A stretch of DNA of 56,638 nt from an uncultured Oscillospiraceae bacterium (GTDB lineage: Bacteria > Bacillota > Clostridia > Oscillospirales > Oscillospiraceae): NCBI GenBank assembly GCA_934574095.1, contig CAKTMW010000006.1:1-56638 (forward strand). Direction: 5' to 3'. A program made the position numbers and the translations under genes. Shown here piece by piece: positions 33,885 through 42,287 of the stretch (position 1 is its first letter; every line of letters starts with the position of its first letter). Below the pieces are notes generated by a model that had not been told where the DNA came from, searched no databases, and worked only from the letters and a program-made list of their open reading frames with translations.

Positions 33885-34018
33885 GCGTTGTATGGCGGCG
33901 GGGTGAGGACACCCCGCCCTACGCAGCGACTGCCGGTAGAATTTCGTAGGGCGCGATGCCCTCATCGTGCCGTGGTTCTTGTGGTCGGTTGTAGGGGCGG
34001 ACGACTCTGTCCGCCCTT
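33885..34018. repeat. GTAGGG-type dispersed repeats
   Basis: GGCGGCGGGGTGAGGACACC to CCCCGCCCTAC, followed by GTAGGGCGCGATG and GTAGGGGCGGACGAC text. No gene is visible. Confidence 0.6.
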
Positions 34019-34136
34019 GGCCCCCTCTGTGAGGGGGCTGGCGAGCGCAAGCGAGACTGGGGGAGAGAATAAAAGATTCAAATTCTCTCCCTTCGTCTCG
34101 GCTTACGCCGAGCCACCTCCCTCGCAGAGGGAGGCT
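34019..34136 (-). repeat. CCTCCCTC-type dispersed repeat
   Basis: Starts GGCCCCCTCTGTGAGGGGGC like the copy at 11769, with the same GGCGAGCGCAAGCGAGACTG core, but has an extra GTCTCGGCTTACGCCGAG hairpin. It ends two bases before the ybaK stop codon. Confidence 0.75.
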
Positions 34137-34137
34137 T

Positions 34138-34620
34138 TTACACCACCACATCCGCTGTTTTCGCCCGGAGGAGATTCAGCAGGTCGGCGGGCTTCACCTG
34201 CACCTGATGGCCGATCTTTCCGGCGGAGACGGCCACCAACTCCAGATCGTTCACCGTCTCGTGGAACACGGTGGGGAACTGCTTCTTCATGCCCACGGGG
34301 GAGCAGCCGCCGTGGACGTAGCCCGTCAGGGGCAGCAGCTCCTTCTGGGGCAGCATGGCGATGGACTTCTCACCCACCGCCCTGGCGGCTTTTTTCAAAT
34401 CGAGATTTTCCGCCACGGGGATATCGAACACATAGTATGCCCCGCTGGCGCCCTTTGTTACCAGCGTTTTGAACACGCTCGCGGCGTCCAGCCCGGTCTC
34501 CGCCGCCACCGACACGCCGTCGATAGGGCCGTCGGGGTTGTAGGAAAAGGCGGTATAGGGGATTTTCTTCTGGTCCAGCGTCCGCATGACGTTGGTTTTT
34601 TCTTCCTTGTTCTTTGCCAT
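34138..34620 (-). CDS. ybaK: YbaK-type Cys-tRNA(Pro)/Cys-tRNA(Cys) deacylase
   Basis: A 160-residue editing-domain protein. Conserved features are the VFKTLVTKG segment with the essential Lys, the YVHGGCSPVGMKKQF block in the substrate pocket and the VSAGKIGHQV tail. It hydrolyses Cys wrongly attached to tRNA(Pro). ATG at 34620 follows AAGGAGGCTGTCCCT. It is 19 bp after traX and probably the last gene of the uvrB-eamA-traX-ybaK unit. Confidence 0.92.
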   Translation of the reverse strand: MAKNKEEKTNVMRTLDQKKIPYTAFSYNPDGPIDGVSVAAETGLDAASVFKTLVTKGASGAYYVFDIPVAENLDLKKAARAVGEKSIAMLPQKELLPLTGYVHGGCSPVGMKKQFPTVFHETVNDLELVAVSAGKIGHQVQVKPADLLNLLRAKTADVVV

Positions 34621-34639
34621 AGGGACAGCCTCCTTGTTG

Positions 34640-35347
34640 TTATCGGTAAATAGAAATCAATGACAGAATGAGAGTATGGACGGGGTAGAAAGCGTAAAAG
34701 CCGTACTGAACCGCCTTGTGGGAAAAGCCCCGCTGGCCGTTATACAGCCAGATGGGCACCAGCGCCACCAGCGACCACAGCTCAATGCTGATATAGCCGC
34801 CCATGACGGCCAGAGAGAAAAAGGTCAGGCCGAAGGCCTGGGCGATCATTTTCACCACCGCTCCGCTGGGGGCGCGGTGGACGGCGTAGAACATGACCAC
34901 CAGCAGCATACCCCAGCCGCCGTAGTCGGTGCAGGCCAGCTCCAGCAGGAAGTAGGCAGCCACCATGGCCGCGCCTGTCAGCGCCAAGGCACCTGTGCTG
35001 CGCTTTTTCAGCGCCCGGTCCATCAGCCAGCACACCAGCGCACCCAGAAGCAGCGTCCACAGGACGTTCTGGTGATAGCGATCCCACACGGCGCCGCTGT
35101 TCATCAGGTTAAAGGGAATCTCCGACAGCAGGGCAAACGCCAGCAGCCGCAGGGCGTACTTCTTCCGGTCGTGGGTGTACACGCAGCCCTCGGCGATCAG
35201 AAAGCAGAAGATGGGGAAGGCCACCCGTCCCACGCACCGCAGCCACAAATCGCGGGGAAACAGCGTGTAGCCCAGATGGTCGACGAACATGGTGCAGATG
35301 GCAATGAGCTTCAGGTGGAAGCCGTTGAGGAATTGGATTCTTTGCAT
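34640..35347 (-). CDS. TraX family membrane protein
   Basis: A 235-residue membrane protein with about eight hydrophobic segments. The family text is LKLIAICTMFVDHLG at residues 12-26, followed by RVAFPIFCFLIAEG. TraX was first known as the F-pilin acetylase, but chromosomal members in Firmicutes have no proven role and resemble acyltransferase-3 proteins. ATG at 35347 follows AAAGGAGACGACAC. The start lies 37 bp inside the preceding transporter gene. Confidence 0.9.
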   Translation of the reverse strand: MQRIQFLNGFHLKLIAICTMFVDHLGYTLFPRDLWLRCVGRVAFPIFCFLIAEGCVYTHDRKKYALRLLAFALLSEIPFNLMNSGAVWDRYHQNVLWTLLLGALVCWLMDRALKKRSTGALALTGAAMVAAYFLLELACTDYGGWGMLLVVMFYAVHRAPSGAVVKMIAQAFGLTFFSLAVMGGYISIELWSLVALVPIWLYNGQRGFSHKAVQYGFYAFYPVHTLILSLISIYR

Positions 35348-36219
35348 GTGTCGTCTCCTTTTGCCAGCAGGATCACGCCGCCCAGCACGCAGGCAACGCC
35401 CAGCAGTGTCCAGATACTGAGTGTTTCGTGGAAGAACACCACGCCGGTCAGCGCCGCCACCACCGGCTCTACATTGGCGATAATGGAGGCCTTGCCGCTC
35501 TCCACGCCCTCAAGACCCTTGGTGTAGAAGATATAGGGCAGCACCGTGGCGATGAGCACCAGACCCGCTGTGCCCAGCCACAGTCGGCTGTCGGGCATGG
35601 CGGCGGCCAGCTCCGCGGGATTCAGGAAAAACAGCGAGCCGATACCCGCCACCAGAAACGTCCAGTAGATCATGGTATAGCTGTCGTAATGGGCAAGGCC
35701 GTAGTGGGCGAAGATGGTATAGGTGGCGTAGCAGAAGCCCGCTCCCACGCCCAGCAGCAGTCCCACGGCGGACACGGAGGTGTCGCCGCCCACGATGCCG
35801 CTGACCAGCGCGCAGCCCGCGAAGGACAGCGCCAGCGCCAGCAGCTTCCGCTTCGTCAGGGGCGCCTTCCACAGCAGGGCGCTCATCAGCACCACGAAGG
35901 ATGGGGCCAGATACAGCAGGATACCCGCCACCGCCAGGGAGCAGTGCATCTGGCAGTTGAAGTAGGTGATGGCCAGACATAGCACGCTGATCAGGCCCGC
36001 TGCCAGAAAGATGGGCAGATGCTTCAGCCTGATACGGAACACCTGCCGGTGGAACAGGGCGAACACCACCGTCAGCAGCACAAGGCTGATGAAGTTGCGG
36101 ATGAACACGCGGTTCCAGACGGACACGCCCGCCTCGCCCAGCATGCGGTTGAAAAGGCCGATAAAGCCCCAGCAGGCCGCGCCCAGAATGACGTACAGAT
36201 AGGAGATGGTCTTTTTCAT
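35311..36219 (-). CDS. DMT-family (EamA) transporter
   Basis: A 302-residue protein with ten hydrophobic segments in two EamA halves. The first starts with GAACWGFIGLFNRML and the second with the IWTLLGVACVLGGVILLA end. Substrate unknown. It starts two bases after the uvrB stop codon with only AAGAGA as a ribosome site, so it is likely translated by coupling. It is not closely similar to the EamA protein at 11867. Confidence 0.88.
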   Translation of the reverse strand: MKKTISYLYVILGAACWGFIGLFNRMLGEAGVSVWNRVFIRNFISLVLLTVVFALFHRQVFRIRLKHLPIFLAAGLISVLCLAITYFNCQMHCSLAVAGILLYLAPSFVVLMSALLWKAPLTKRKLLALALSFAGCALVSGIVGGDTSVSAVGLLLGVGAGFCYATYTIFAHYGLAHYDSYTMIYWTFLVAGIGSLFFLNPAELAAAMPDSRLWLGTAGLVLIATVLPYIFYTKGLEGVESGKASIIANVEPVVAALTGVVFFHETLSIWTLLGVACVLGGVILLAKGDDTCKESNSSTAST

Positions 36220-36221
36220 AA

Positions 36222-38186
36222 TTATTTCTCTTTTCGCAGTTGGATGATCTGGTCGCGCAGCAGCGCGGCGTACTCGAATTCCAGCATCTTGCTGGCGGCC
36301 TTCATTTCCTTTTCCAGACGGGCGATGGTCTCGGCCCGCTCCCGGTCGCTGAGCTTCTTCTTGGAAAGCTGGGACGCCTCCTCGGCGCTGTGGCTGATCT
36401 CCACCATCTCACGCACGCTCTTGCGGATGGTGCGGGGCGTGATGCCGTGAGCTTTGTTGAAGTCGTCCTGTAATTTGCGGCGGCGCTCCGTCTCGTCCAT
36501 GGCGGAGCGCATGGAGGGTGTCACCGTGTCGGCGTAGAGGATCACCAGACCCTCGGCGTTGCGGGCGGCGCGGCCAATGGTCTGGATCAGGCTGGTCTCG
36601 CTGCGGAGGAAGCCCTCCTTGTCCGCGTCCAGTATGGCTACCAGACTGACCTCCGGCAGGTCGAGACCTTCACGCAGCAGGTTGATGCCCACCAGCACGT
36701 CGAACTCGCCCAGTCGCAGGTCGCGGATGATCTCCATCCGCTCCAGCGCCGCCACGTCGGAGTGCATATACCGCACCCGGATGCCGTTCTGGCGGAAGTG
36801 GGCGGTCAGGTCCTCTGCCATCCGCTTGGTGAGGGTGGTCACCAGCACCCGCTCGTTCCGCTCCGCGCGGGCGTGGATTTCGGCGGACAGGTCGTCGATC
36901 TGCCCCACCACGGGCCGCAGCTCGATGCGGGGGTCTAACAGGCCCGTGGGGCGGATCACCTGCTCCACCACCTGGTCGGCATGCTGGCGCTCGTACTCAC
37001 CGGGGGTGGCGGACACGTAGATGGCCTGATGGAACCGCTCCTCGAACTCCTCAAATTTCAGGGGGCGGTTATCGAAGGCACAGGGCAGACGGAAGCCGTA
37101 GCGCACCAGACTCTCCTTGCGGGCACGGTCGCCGTTGTACATGGCACGTACCTGGGGCAGCGTCACGTGGCTCTCATCCACGAACAGCAGGAAATCGTCG
37201 GGGAAGAAGTCCAGCAGTGTCATGGGCGGCGACCCGGCGGGCCGCTGGGAGATGATGCGGGAGTAGTTCTCGATGCCGGAGCAGTAGCCCAACTCGGTCA
37301 TCATCTCCATGTCGTATTCCGTCCGCTGGCGCAGACGCTGGGCCTCCACCAGCATGTTGTTTTCCTCGAAAAATTGCAGCCGCTCCGCCAGCTCCTTCTT
37401 GATCTGCACCATGGCGGCGTCCATCTTGTCCTTGGGGGTCACGTAGTGGCTGGCGGGGTAGATGGCCACGTGGTTCAGGGTTTTCATGGCAGCGCCGGTA
37501 ACGGGGTGGAACTCGGTGATGCGGTCGATCTCGTCGCCAAAAAACTCCACGCGGATGGCGCGGTCTTTATAGTAGGCGGGATACAGCTCCACCGTATCGC
37601 CCCGGACGCGGAACACGTTGCGCTGGAAGGTCACGTCGTTGCGCTCGTACCGATCCTCCACCAGACGGCGCAGCAGCTCATCCCGATCCATGGTCATGCC
37701 GGTGCGCAGAGAGATCATCATGCGGGCGAAGTCGTCTGGCTCGCCCAGACCGTAGATGCAGCTGACGGAGGACACCACGATCACGTCCCGCCTCTCCAGC
37801 AGCGCGCAGGTGGCGCTGAGCCGCAGACGGTCGATCTCCTCGTTGGTGGAGGCGTCCTTCTCGATATAGGTGTCGGTGTGGGGGATATAGGCCTCCGGCT
37901 GATAGTAGTCGTAGTAGGAGACAAAGTACTCCACGGCGTTTTCCGGGAAGAACTCCCGGAATTCCTCGCACAGCTGGGCGGCCAGCGTCTTGTTGTGGGC
38001 CAGCACCAGCGTGGGGCGCTGCACCTGCTCGATGACCTTGGCCATGGTGTAGGTCTTGCCGGAGCCGGTGACGCCCTTGAGCACCTGTTCCCGCAGGCCC
38101 AGATCCACGCCCTGGGCCAGCTTTTCGATGGCCTGAGGCTGGTCGCCGGCGGGGGAGTATTCGGAATGGACTTTGAATTGAGGCAT
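36222..38186 (-). CDS. uvrB: UvrABC excinuclease subunit B
   Basis: A 654-residue helicase-like protein of nucleotide excision repair. Walker A is GVTGSGKT (38-45), the beta-hairpin text [12 protein letters not shown] follows near 92-103, and the SF2 motifs VDESH and TIGRAARN are present. A UVR motif closes the protein (about residues 615-650). ATG at 38186 follows AAAGGAG; the upstream in-frame ATG at 38294 lies inside a repeat and is rejected. It heads the uvrB-eamA-traX-ybaK group, although uvrA is transcribed separately. Confidence 0.98.
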   Translation of the reverse strand: MPQFKVHSEYSPAGDQPQAIEKLAQGVDLGLREQVLKGVTGSGKTYTMAKVIEQVQRPTLVLAHNKTLAAQLCEEFREFFPENAVEYFVSYYDYYQPEAYIPHTDTYIEKDASTNEEIDRLRLSATCALLERRDVIVVSSVSCIYGLGEPDDFARMMISLRTGMTMDRDELLRRLVEDRYERNDVTFQRNVFRVRGDTVELYPAYYKDRAIRVEFFGDEIDRITEFHPVTGAAMKTLNHVAIYPASHYVTPKDKMDAAMVQIKKELAERLQFFEENNMLVEAQRLRQRTEYDMEMMTELGYCSGIENYSRIISQRPAGSPPMTLLDFFPDDFLLFVDESHVTLPQVRAMYNGDRARKESLVRYGFRLPCAFDNRPLKFEEFEERFHQAIYVSATPGEYERQHADQVVEQVIRPTGLLDPRIELRPVVGQIDDLSAEIHARAERNERVLVTTLTKRMAEDLTAHFRQNGIRVRYMHSDVAALERMEIIRDLRLGEFDVLVGINLLREGLDLPEVSLVAILDADKEGFLRSETSLIQTIGRAARNAEGLVILYADTVTPSMRSAMDETERRRKLQDDFNKAHGITPRTIRKSVREMVEISHSAEEASQLSKKKLSDRERAETIARLEKEMKAASKMLEFEYAALLRDQIIQLRKEK

Positions 38187-38206
38187 AGGGGTTCTCCTTT
38201 GGAGTG

Positions 38207-38785
38207 TTTCGCGCTCCGGCGCGAGGGGTTGTTTCGTCCCTGCAGGGACGAGGTACTTTTGCCCACAGCGGCAATTACCTGTTGCGGTGCCCAAAATTTT
38301 TGCGCTGCCTTACGGCGGGCGCTTAAAATTTTGACCGCTGCCACTCGCTCACCTCGCTGTATCCGCCACTGGCGGCGCTCGGATCGCTCCCCCAAAAATG
38401 CTGCTTAAACCTGCGGTTTAAGAATCCGCGCACGCTGTTTTGCGTTGCAGATTTGCAGCCTTTTACCACGCGTTCGCGGGGGATATTTGATTTCGCTGCG
38501 TATGACGTATCGACTGTCCCTCTTGCGCCGCTGCCGCTCACGCGCTGCAACGGTAGACACTGAAGTGTTGTTCGGCGTAGGTATCAGCGGCAGCGGCGCT
38601 GATGCAGAGACGATCCTTTTAACGAAACGAAAAAGAAAATTTTATGCGAACGTGTGGTATGCATTTACAATTTTATGCAGCGCATAGCGCGCCGGTCAGT
38701 GAAGGAACCGGAGGTTCCTTCCGGTGTTTTTGCCTACTTTTGTCACTGTTGACAAAAGTAGGTCGCCCCGGAGGGCGAAACTCTC
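38207..38785. repeat. large composite of hairpin repeats
   Basis: The 610-bp gap between uvrB and radC holds no gene. It contains a left part with CGCGCTCCGGCGCG and CGTCCCTGCAGGGACG hairpins and direct GCTGCC/GGCGGC text, and a middle part matching 14500-14660 in the opposite sense (TTAAACC/GGTTTAA, ACCACGCGTTCGCGGGG). The right part (38560-38785) is an inverted copy of 14172-14390 ending CCTACTTTTG/CAAAAGTAGG and GTCGCCCCGGAGGGCG. Confidence 0.75.
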
Positions 38786-38797
38786 TTCATAAAAAAA

Positions 38798-39469
38798 TTA
38801 AAGTAGATACCCGCTTTGGTTCATACTGACAAAATCATTATCCGCCACGATGATGTGGTCGAGAAGCCGAATATCCATGGTTTTCAGCGCGTCGCGCACC
38901 CACAGCGTCACCGCCCGGTCGCTCTCCGACGGCAGCGCCACGCCGCTGGGGTGGTTGTGTGCCAGCACCACGGCGCTGGCGCCGGTCAGCAGGGCATTTT
39001 CCACCACCTGCCGCACGGAAAGTGCCGTACAGTCGGCGCTGCCCTGGGACAGCTTCTTGCAGCTCAGCAGCTTGCCCTTTCCATCCAGACATGCCTGATA
39101 CAGCAGCTCCTGCCGCTCATGCCCCAGCAGCTCCAGAAAGTAGCGGCCGCATTTGTCCACACTGTTCAGCACCCGCTCTTTTCCGCCGCTGCGCATGGCC
39201 CGCTTCTGCACCTGGGGCAGCAGCGTCAGGAACAGCGCCGCGCTTTCGCCCACGCCGTCCACCTTGGCCAGCTCCTCCAGCGGGGCGGCGAACACGTTTT
39301 GCAGCGAGCCGAATTTTTGCAGCAGCCGGTGGGCGATCTCGTTGGTGTCCTTCCGGGGAATGGCGTAGTACAGCAGCAGCTCCAGCACCTCGTGGTCGGC
39401 AAAGCCGTCCAGTCCCTGTCGGCGGAACTGCTCCTTTTTCCGGGCCCGATGTCCATCGTGCAGTCCCAT
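38798..39469 (-). CDS. radC: RadC/YsxA family JAMM-domain protein
   Basis: A 223-residue protein. A helix-hairpin-helix region (about 40-95) precedes the JAMM metalloprotease-like domain, whose metal ligands H171, H173 and D184 lie in HNHPSG(N7)D. The name is historical; the proposed repair role is disputed and the enzyme's substrate is unknown. ATG at 39469 follows GAGAGGGGGA. A promoter lies 40 bp upstream. A large repeat separates it from uvrB. Confidence 0.93.
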   Translation of the reverse strand: MGLHDGHRARKKEQFRRQGLDGFADHEVLELLLYYAIPRKDTNEIAHRLLQKFGSLQNVFAAPLEELAKVDGVGESAALFLTLLPQVQKRAMRSGGKERVLNSVDKCGRYFLELLGHERQELLYQACLDGKGKLLSCKKLSQGSADCTALSVRQVVENALLTGASAVVLAHNHPSGVALPSESDRAVTLWVRDALKTMDIRLLDHIIVADNDFVSMNQSGYLL

Positions 39470-39511
39470 GGCGCGTCCCCCTCTCTCAAGCGCAATTTTT
39501 ATCAACTATAT

Positions 39512-39540
39512 AGTATACCACACTACTTTTTCCGACACAA
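39512..39540 (-). promoter_or_regulatory. radC promoter
   Basis: On the - strand TTGTGT (39535-39540), 17 bp, TATACT (39512-39517), about 40 bp before the start codon. Confidence 0.65.
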
Positions 39541-39593
39541 GGCGTATTGATAAAACATTTTTTCGATGAATATAAAAAAGATGCCCGCTGCTC

Positions 39594-39637
39594 TTGACAA
39601 GCCCTTTATTTTGACATACACTAGACTAAACTATAAA
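39594..39637 (+). promoter_or_regulatory. promoter region of the M-box/mgtE transcript
   Basis: TTGACA (39594-39599) with TACACT (39617-39622) at 17 bp. A second TTGACA (39611-39616) overlaps, with TATAAA (39632-39637) at 15 bp. Either gives a start just before the riboswitch. Confidence 0.65.
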
Positions 39638-39641
39638 TAAG

Positions 39642-39815
39642 ATGTATGTTCACCGGTAGGTAAGGCTACCGCGAGGGATATGGGCTGCTGCCGCGAAATG
39701 GTGGAGACACCATGAGATGGTTTGAGCAGGTACTATCGAAACCAAGGTAGTATCTAACGTAGCTTCACCGCCCCGCGATGCTAAAGCTTGTAACGGTAGA
39801 GCCTGAAGCCGCCAT
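39642..39815 (+). ncRNA. M-box (ykoK) Mg2+ riboswitch
   Basis: The aptamer carries the family landmarks in order: GGTAGGTAAGGCTACC near the 5' end, GGGATATGGGCTGCTGCC, two variable hairpins (GGTGGAGACACC and GTACTATCGAAACCAAGGTAGTAT in outline), then the GATGCTAAAGC block and the closing CGGTAGAGCC. It senses free Mg2+ and stops expression when Mg2+ is plentiful. The gene behind it encodes MgtE, the usual target. Confidence 0.93.
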
Positions 39816-39829
39816 AGCAGGATGGCTTC

Positions 39830-39870
39830 CCGCCACACCGCAGCGCCTACCGCGCCGGGGTGTTTTTTTG
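39830..39870 (+). terminator. riboswitch expression platform terminator
   Basis: A GC-rich hairpin (CACACCG...CGGGGTG with an inner GCG/CGC) is followed by seven T at 39863-39869, between the aptamer and the mgtE ribosome site. This fits transcription attenuation. The exact pairing is less certain than the T-run. Confidence 0.7.
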
Positions 39871-39913
39871 TTGCCCGAAACGGTGAATGATCCATGGAAA
39901 GGAGGAACGTGGC

Positions 39914-41299
39914 ATGATCGATCTGGAAAACAAGATGGATGCATTGCAGGACGAGATCAAGGAGATGATCCGGGAGAAACGCTACGCCGATCTGCGTGAC
40001 ATGTTCCTGCCTATGGAGAGCGCGGATATCGCCCTGATACTGGAAGAGGCGGGGCCGGAGGTCATGCCCCTTCTGTACCGGCTGCTGCCCAAGGAGACGG
40101 CGGCGGAGGTATTCGTGGAGCTGGAGAGCGAGAGTCAGGAGATGCTCATCAACGGCTTTTCCAACACGGAGCTGAAGGAAGTGCTGGACGAGCTGTATCT
40201 GGACGACGCGGTGGACATCGTGGAGGAGATGCCCGCCAGCGTGGTGATCCGCATTCTGGACAAGGCCACGCCGGAGATGCGCAAGTCCATCAATGAGATT
40301 CTGAAATACCCGGAGGACAGCGCTGGTTCCATCATGAACATGGAATTCCTGTCCCTGAAGAAGGATATGACGGTGGCGGACGCCTTCAAGCGCATCCGCC
40401 GCATCGGCGGCGAGCTGGAGACCATCAACATTCTGTACGTCACCGACCCCACCCGCCGCCTGCTGGGCGTGCTGTCCGTCCGCGAGTTGCTGCTGGCGGA
40501 CGAGGATGATCTCATTGAGGACATCATGGACCCCGATGTGGTATGGGCCAAGACCACCGACGATAAGGAGGACGTGGCCCAGGCGCTGAGCAAGTACGAC
40601 TTCCTTGCCATGCCCATTGTAGACCTGGAAAAGCGGCTGGTGGGTATCGTCACCGTCGACGACGCCATGGACGTTATCGAAGAGGAGACCACCGAGGACT
40701 TCGAGAAGATGGCCGCTATGTTGCCCTCCGACAAGCCCTATCTCCGCGCCGGTGTCTTCGACACGTGGAAGGCCCGTATGCCGTGGCTGCTGATCTTGAT
40801 GCTGTCGGCCACCTTTACCGGCATGATCCTGAACCATTACGAAAACGCGCTGGCGGCCTGTCTGGTGCTGAACGCCTATATCCCCATGCTGTCGGGCACC
40901 GGCGGCAACTCTGGCACCCAGGCGTCCGTGGCGGTGATCCGCGCCCTGAGTCTGGGCGAGGTGGACTTCTCCGACGTGCTGGCGGTGCTGTGGAAGGAGG
41001 TCCGCGTGGCCTTCCTGTGCGGCGCGGCGCTGGCCGCCGCCAACTTTGTGAAGATGCAGCTGGTGGACAGGGCGCTGCTGGGCAACAGCGAGGTCACCAT
41101 GGCGGTGTGCCTTGTGGTGTGCCTGACGGTGATGTTCGTGGTGATCTTTGCCAAGTGCGTAGGCTGCTCGCTGCCGCTGCTGGCGGAGAAGATCGGCCTT
41201 GACCCGGCGGTGATGGCAAGCCCCTTCATCACCACCATCGTGGACGCCACCAGCCTGCTGATCTATTTCGCGCTGGCATCGGCGATTTTGGGGATATAA
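39914..41299 (+). CDS. mgtE: Mg2+ transporter MgtE
   Basis: A 461-residue channel-type Mg2+ transporter. The N domain of helices (about 1-130) and the two CBS domains (about 135-260, with LLGVLSVRELL and LVGIVTVDDA) form the cytoplasmic Mg2+ sensor. Five membrane helices follow, with the pore text PMLSGTGGNSGTQASV. ATG at 39914 follows AAAGGAGGAACGTGGC. It is controlled by the M-box upstream. A truncated structured repeat begins right after its stop codon. Confidence 0.97.
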   Translation: MIDLENKMDALQDEIKEMIREKRYADLRDMFLPMESADIALILEEAGPEVMPLLYRLLPKETAAEVFVELESESQEMLINGFSNTELKEVLDELYLDDAVDIVEEMPASVVIRILDKATPEMRKSINEILKYPEDSAGSIMNMEFLSLKKDMTVADAFKRIRRIGGELETINILYVTDPTRRLLGVLSVRELLLADEDDLIEDIMDPDVVWAKTTDDKEDVAQALSKYDFLAMPIVDLEKRLVGIVTVDDAMDVIEEETTEDFEKMAAMLPSDKPYLRAGVFDTWKARMPWLLILMLSATFTGMILNHYENALAACLVLNAYIPMLSGTGGNSGTQASVAVIRALSLGEVDFSDVLAVLWKEVRVAFLCGAALAAANFVKMQLVDRALLGNSEVTMAVCLVVCLTVMFVVIFAKCVGCSLPLLAEKIGLDPAVMASPFITTIVDATSLLIYFALASAILGI

Positions 41300-41362
41300 A
41301 AACTGGCGAAAAGTCTTACGACTTTTCTGCCAATGGGTTTGCGACCGACTGCGCGACTTTGG
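41300..41362 (+). repeat. structured 3'-end repeat, truncated copy after mgtE
   Basis: AACTGGC, a stem GAAAAGTC/GACTTTTC (41308-41315 with 41320-41327), then TGCCAATGGGTTTGCGACCG and ACTGCGCGAC. It matches the first 65 bases of the elements after pyrG and mreB, in the same orientation relative to the gene, with a different but still perfect stem. Confidence 0.75.
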
Positions 41363-41378
41363 CGCTCATTCCTGTGTG

Positions 41379-41520
41379 TAGGGGAGGGGTTCTACCCCTC
41401 CCTTTTAATTTATGAAAGCATTTCCGTTAAACGGCGGGCGGGGCAGAGCCCCGCCCCTACGCACAATAACAGGGCATCTTTGCGCTGCCAGACGGGGCGA
41501 TGTGGGCATCGCCTCCTACA
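41379..41520. repeat. GTAGGGGAGGGG-type dispersed repeats
   Basis: GTAGGGGAGGGGTTCTACCC to GAGCCCCGCCCCTAC with inverted ends, followed by a GGCGATGTGGGCATCGCC hairpin copy. It fills the gap between mgtE and the DUF1540 gene. Confidence 0.65.
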
Positions 41521-41596
41521 AAATGATGTGGACACCCATCCGTCACAATTTCAAAAATTTTCAACTGCATACTCCCGATTCTGGCGGACACACTAT

Positions 41597-41647
41597 GGTC
41601 AGGCAAACGGAAAGCCACGCTTTCCGCGCCTGACCTTACTTTTTTAT
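41597..41647 (+). terminator. strong leader hairpin before the DUF1540 gene
   Basis: Two stacked perfect 8-bp stems, GGTCAGGC/GCCTGACC outside and CGGAAAGC/GCTTTCCG inside, with a short internal loop, are followed by TTACTTTTTTA. It ends about 10 bases before the ribosome site GGGAGG. It may stop read-through from upstream or attenuate the DUF1540 gene. Confidence 0.65.
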
Positions 41648-41663
41648 TCGGGAGGAAACCACA

Positions 41664-41867
41664 ATGAGCAATTACGAAAAGTGCGGCTGCACCAACGACG
41701 GCTGCCAGTGCACCCCCAACAGCGCCATCAACTGCACCGTGACCAGCTGCGCCCACCACTGCAAGGACGTGGACCGCTGCGGCCTGAACTCCATTCAGGT
41801 GGGCACCCATGAGACCAACCCCTCCATGGACCAGTGCACCGACTGCCAGAGCTTCCGCAAGATGTAA
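41664..41867 (+). CDS. DUF1540 small cysteine-rich protein
   Basis: A 67-residue protein with ten cysteines (7, 9, 14, 16, 24, 29, 33, 39, 58, 61), the pattern of the DUF1540 metal-binding-like family common in spore-forming Clostridia. Function is unknown; zinc binding is a reasonable guess. ATG at 41664 follows CGGGAGGAAACCACA. Confidence 0.88.
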   Translation: MSNYEKCGCTNDGCQCTPNSAINCTVTSCAHHCKDVDRCGLNSIQVGTHETNPSMDQCTDCQSFRKM

Positions 41868-41933
41868 CCGCCGCACTGTCGTGCGCGAAAAGACCGCCGA
41901 GAGGCGGTCTTACATAGCGGGAGGTGGGAAAGC

Positions 41934-42287
41934 ATGGACCAAAAAGCGAAGCTGGGGGTTTCCGGCGCGGCGGCGGGACTGGTGAACGGACTGTTCGGCG
42001 GTGGCGGCGGCATGGTGATGGCGCCGCTGCTGACCGGCTGGTGCGGCCTGGAGCAGAAGCAGGCGCTGGCCACCTGCGTGGGGGTGATCCTGCCCTTCTG
42101 TGTACTGTCGGCGGCCATTTACGTGCTGCGGGGCGGCTTTGACTGGCTGGCGGCGCTGCCGTATCTCATCGGCGGCGGCATCGGCGGCGCGCTGGGTGGA
42201 CTGCTGTTCCGGAAGGTGAGCAATACGGCGCTGCGGCGCATTTTCGCTCTGTTCCTGCTGTACGGCGGCGTGAGGTATCTGCTGTGA
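41934..42287 (+). CDS. TauE/SafE (TSUP) family transporter, N-terminal-half type
   Basis: A 117-residue protein with about four hydrophobic segments and the family motif GLVNGLFGGGGGM near residues 16-28. Full TSUP transporters have two such halves in one chain of about 250 residues. Here the second half is a separate gene. ATG at 41934 follows GGGAGGTGGGAAAGC. Substrates in the family are sulfite, sulfoacetate and other organosulfur anions. Confidence 0.88.
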   Translation: MDQKAKLGVSGAAAGLVNGLFGGGGGMVMAPLLTGWCGLEQKQALATCVGVILPFCVLSAAIYVLRGGFDWLAALPYLIGGGIGGALGGLLFRKVSNTALRRIFALFLLYGGVRYLL

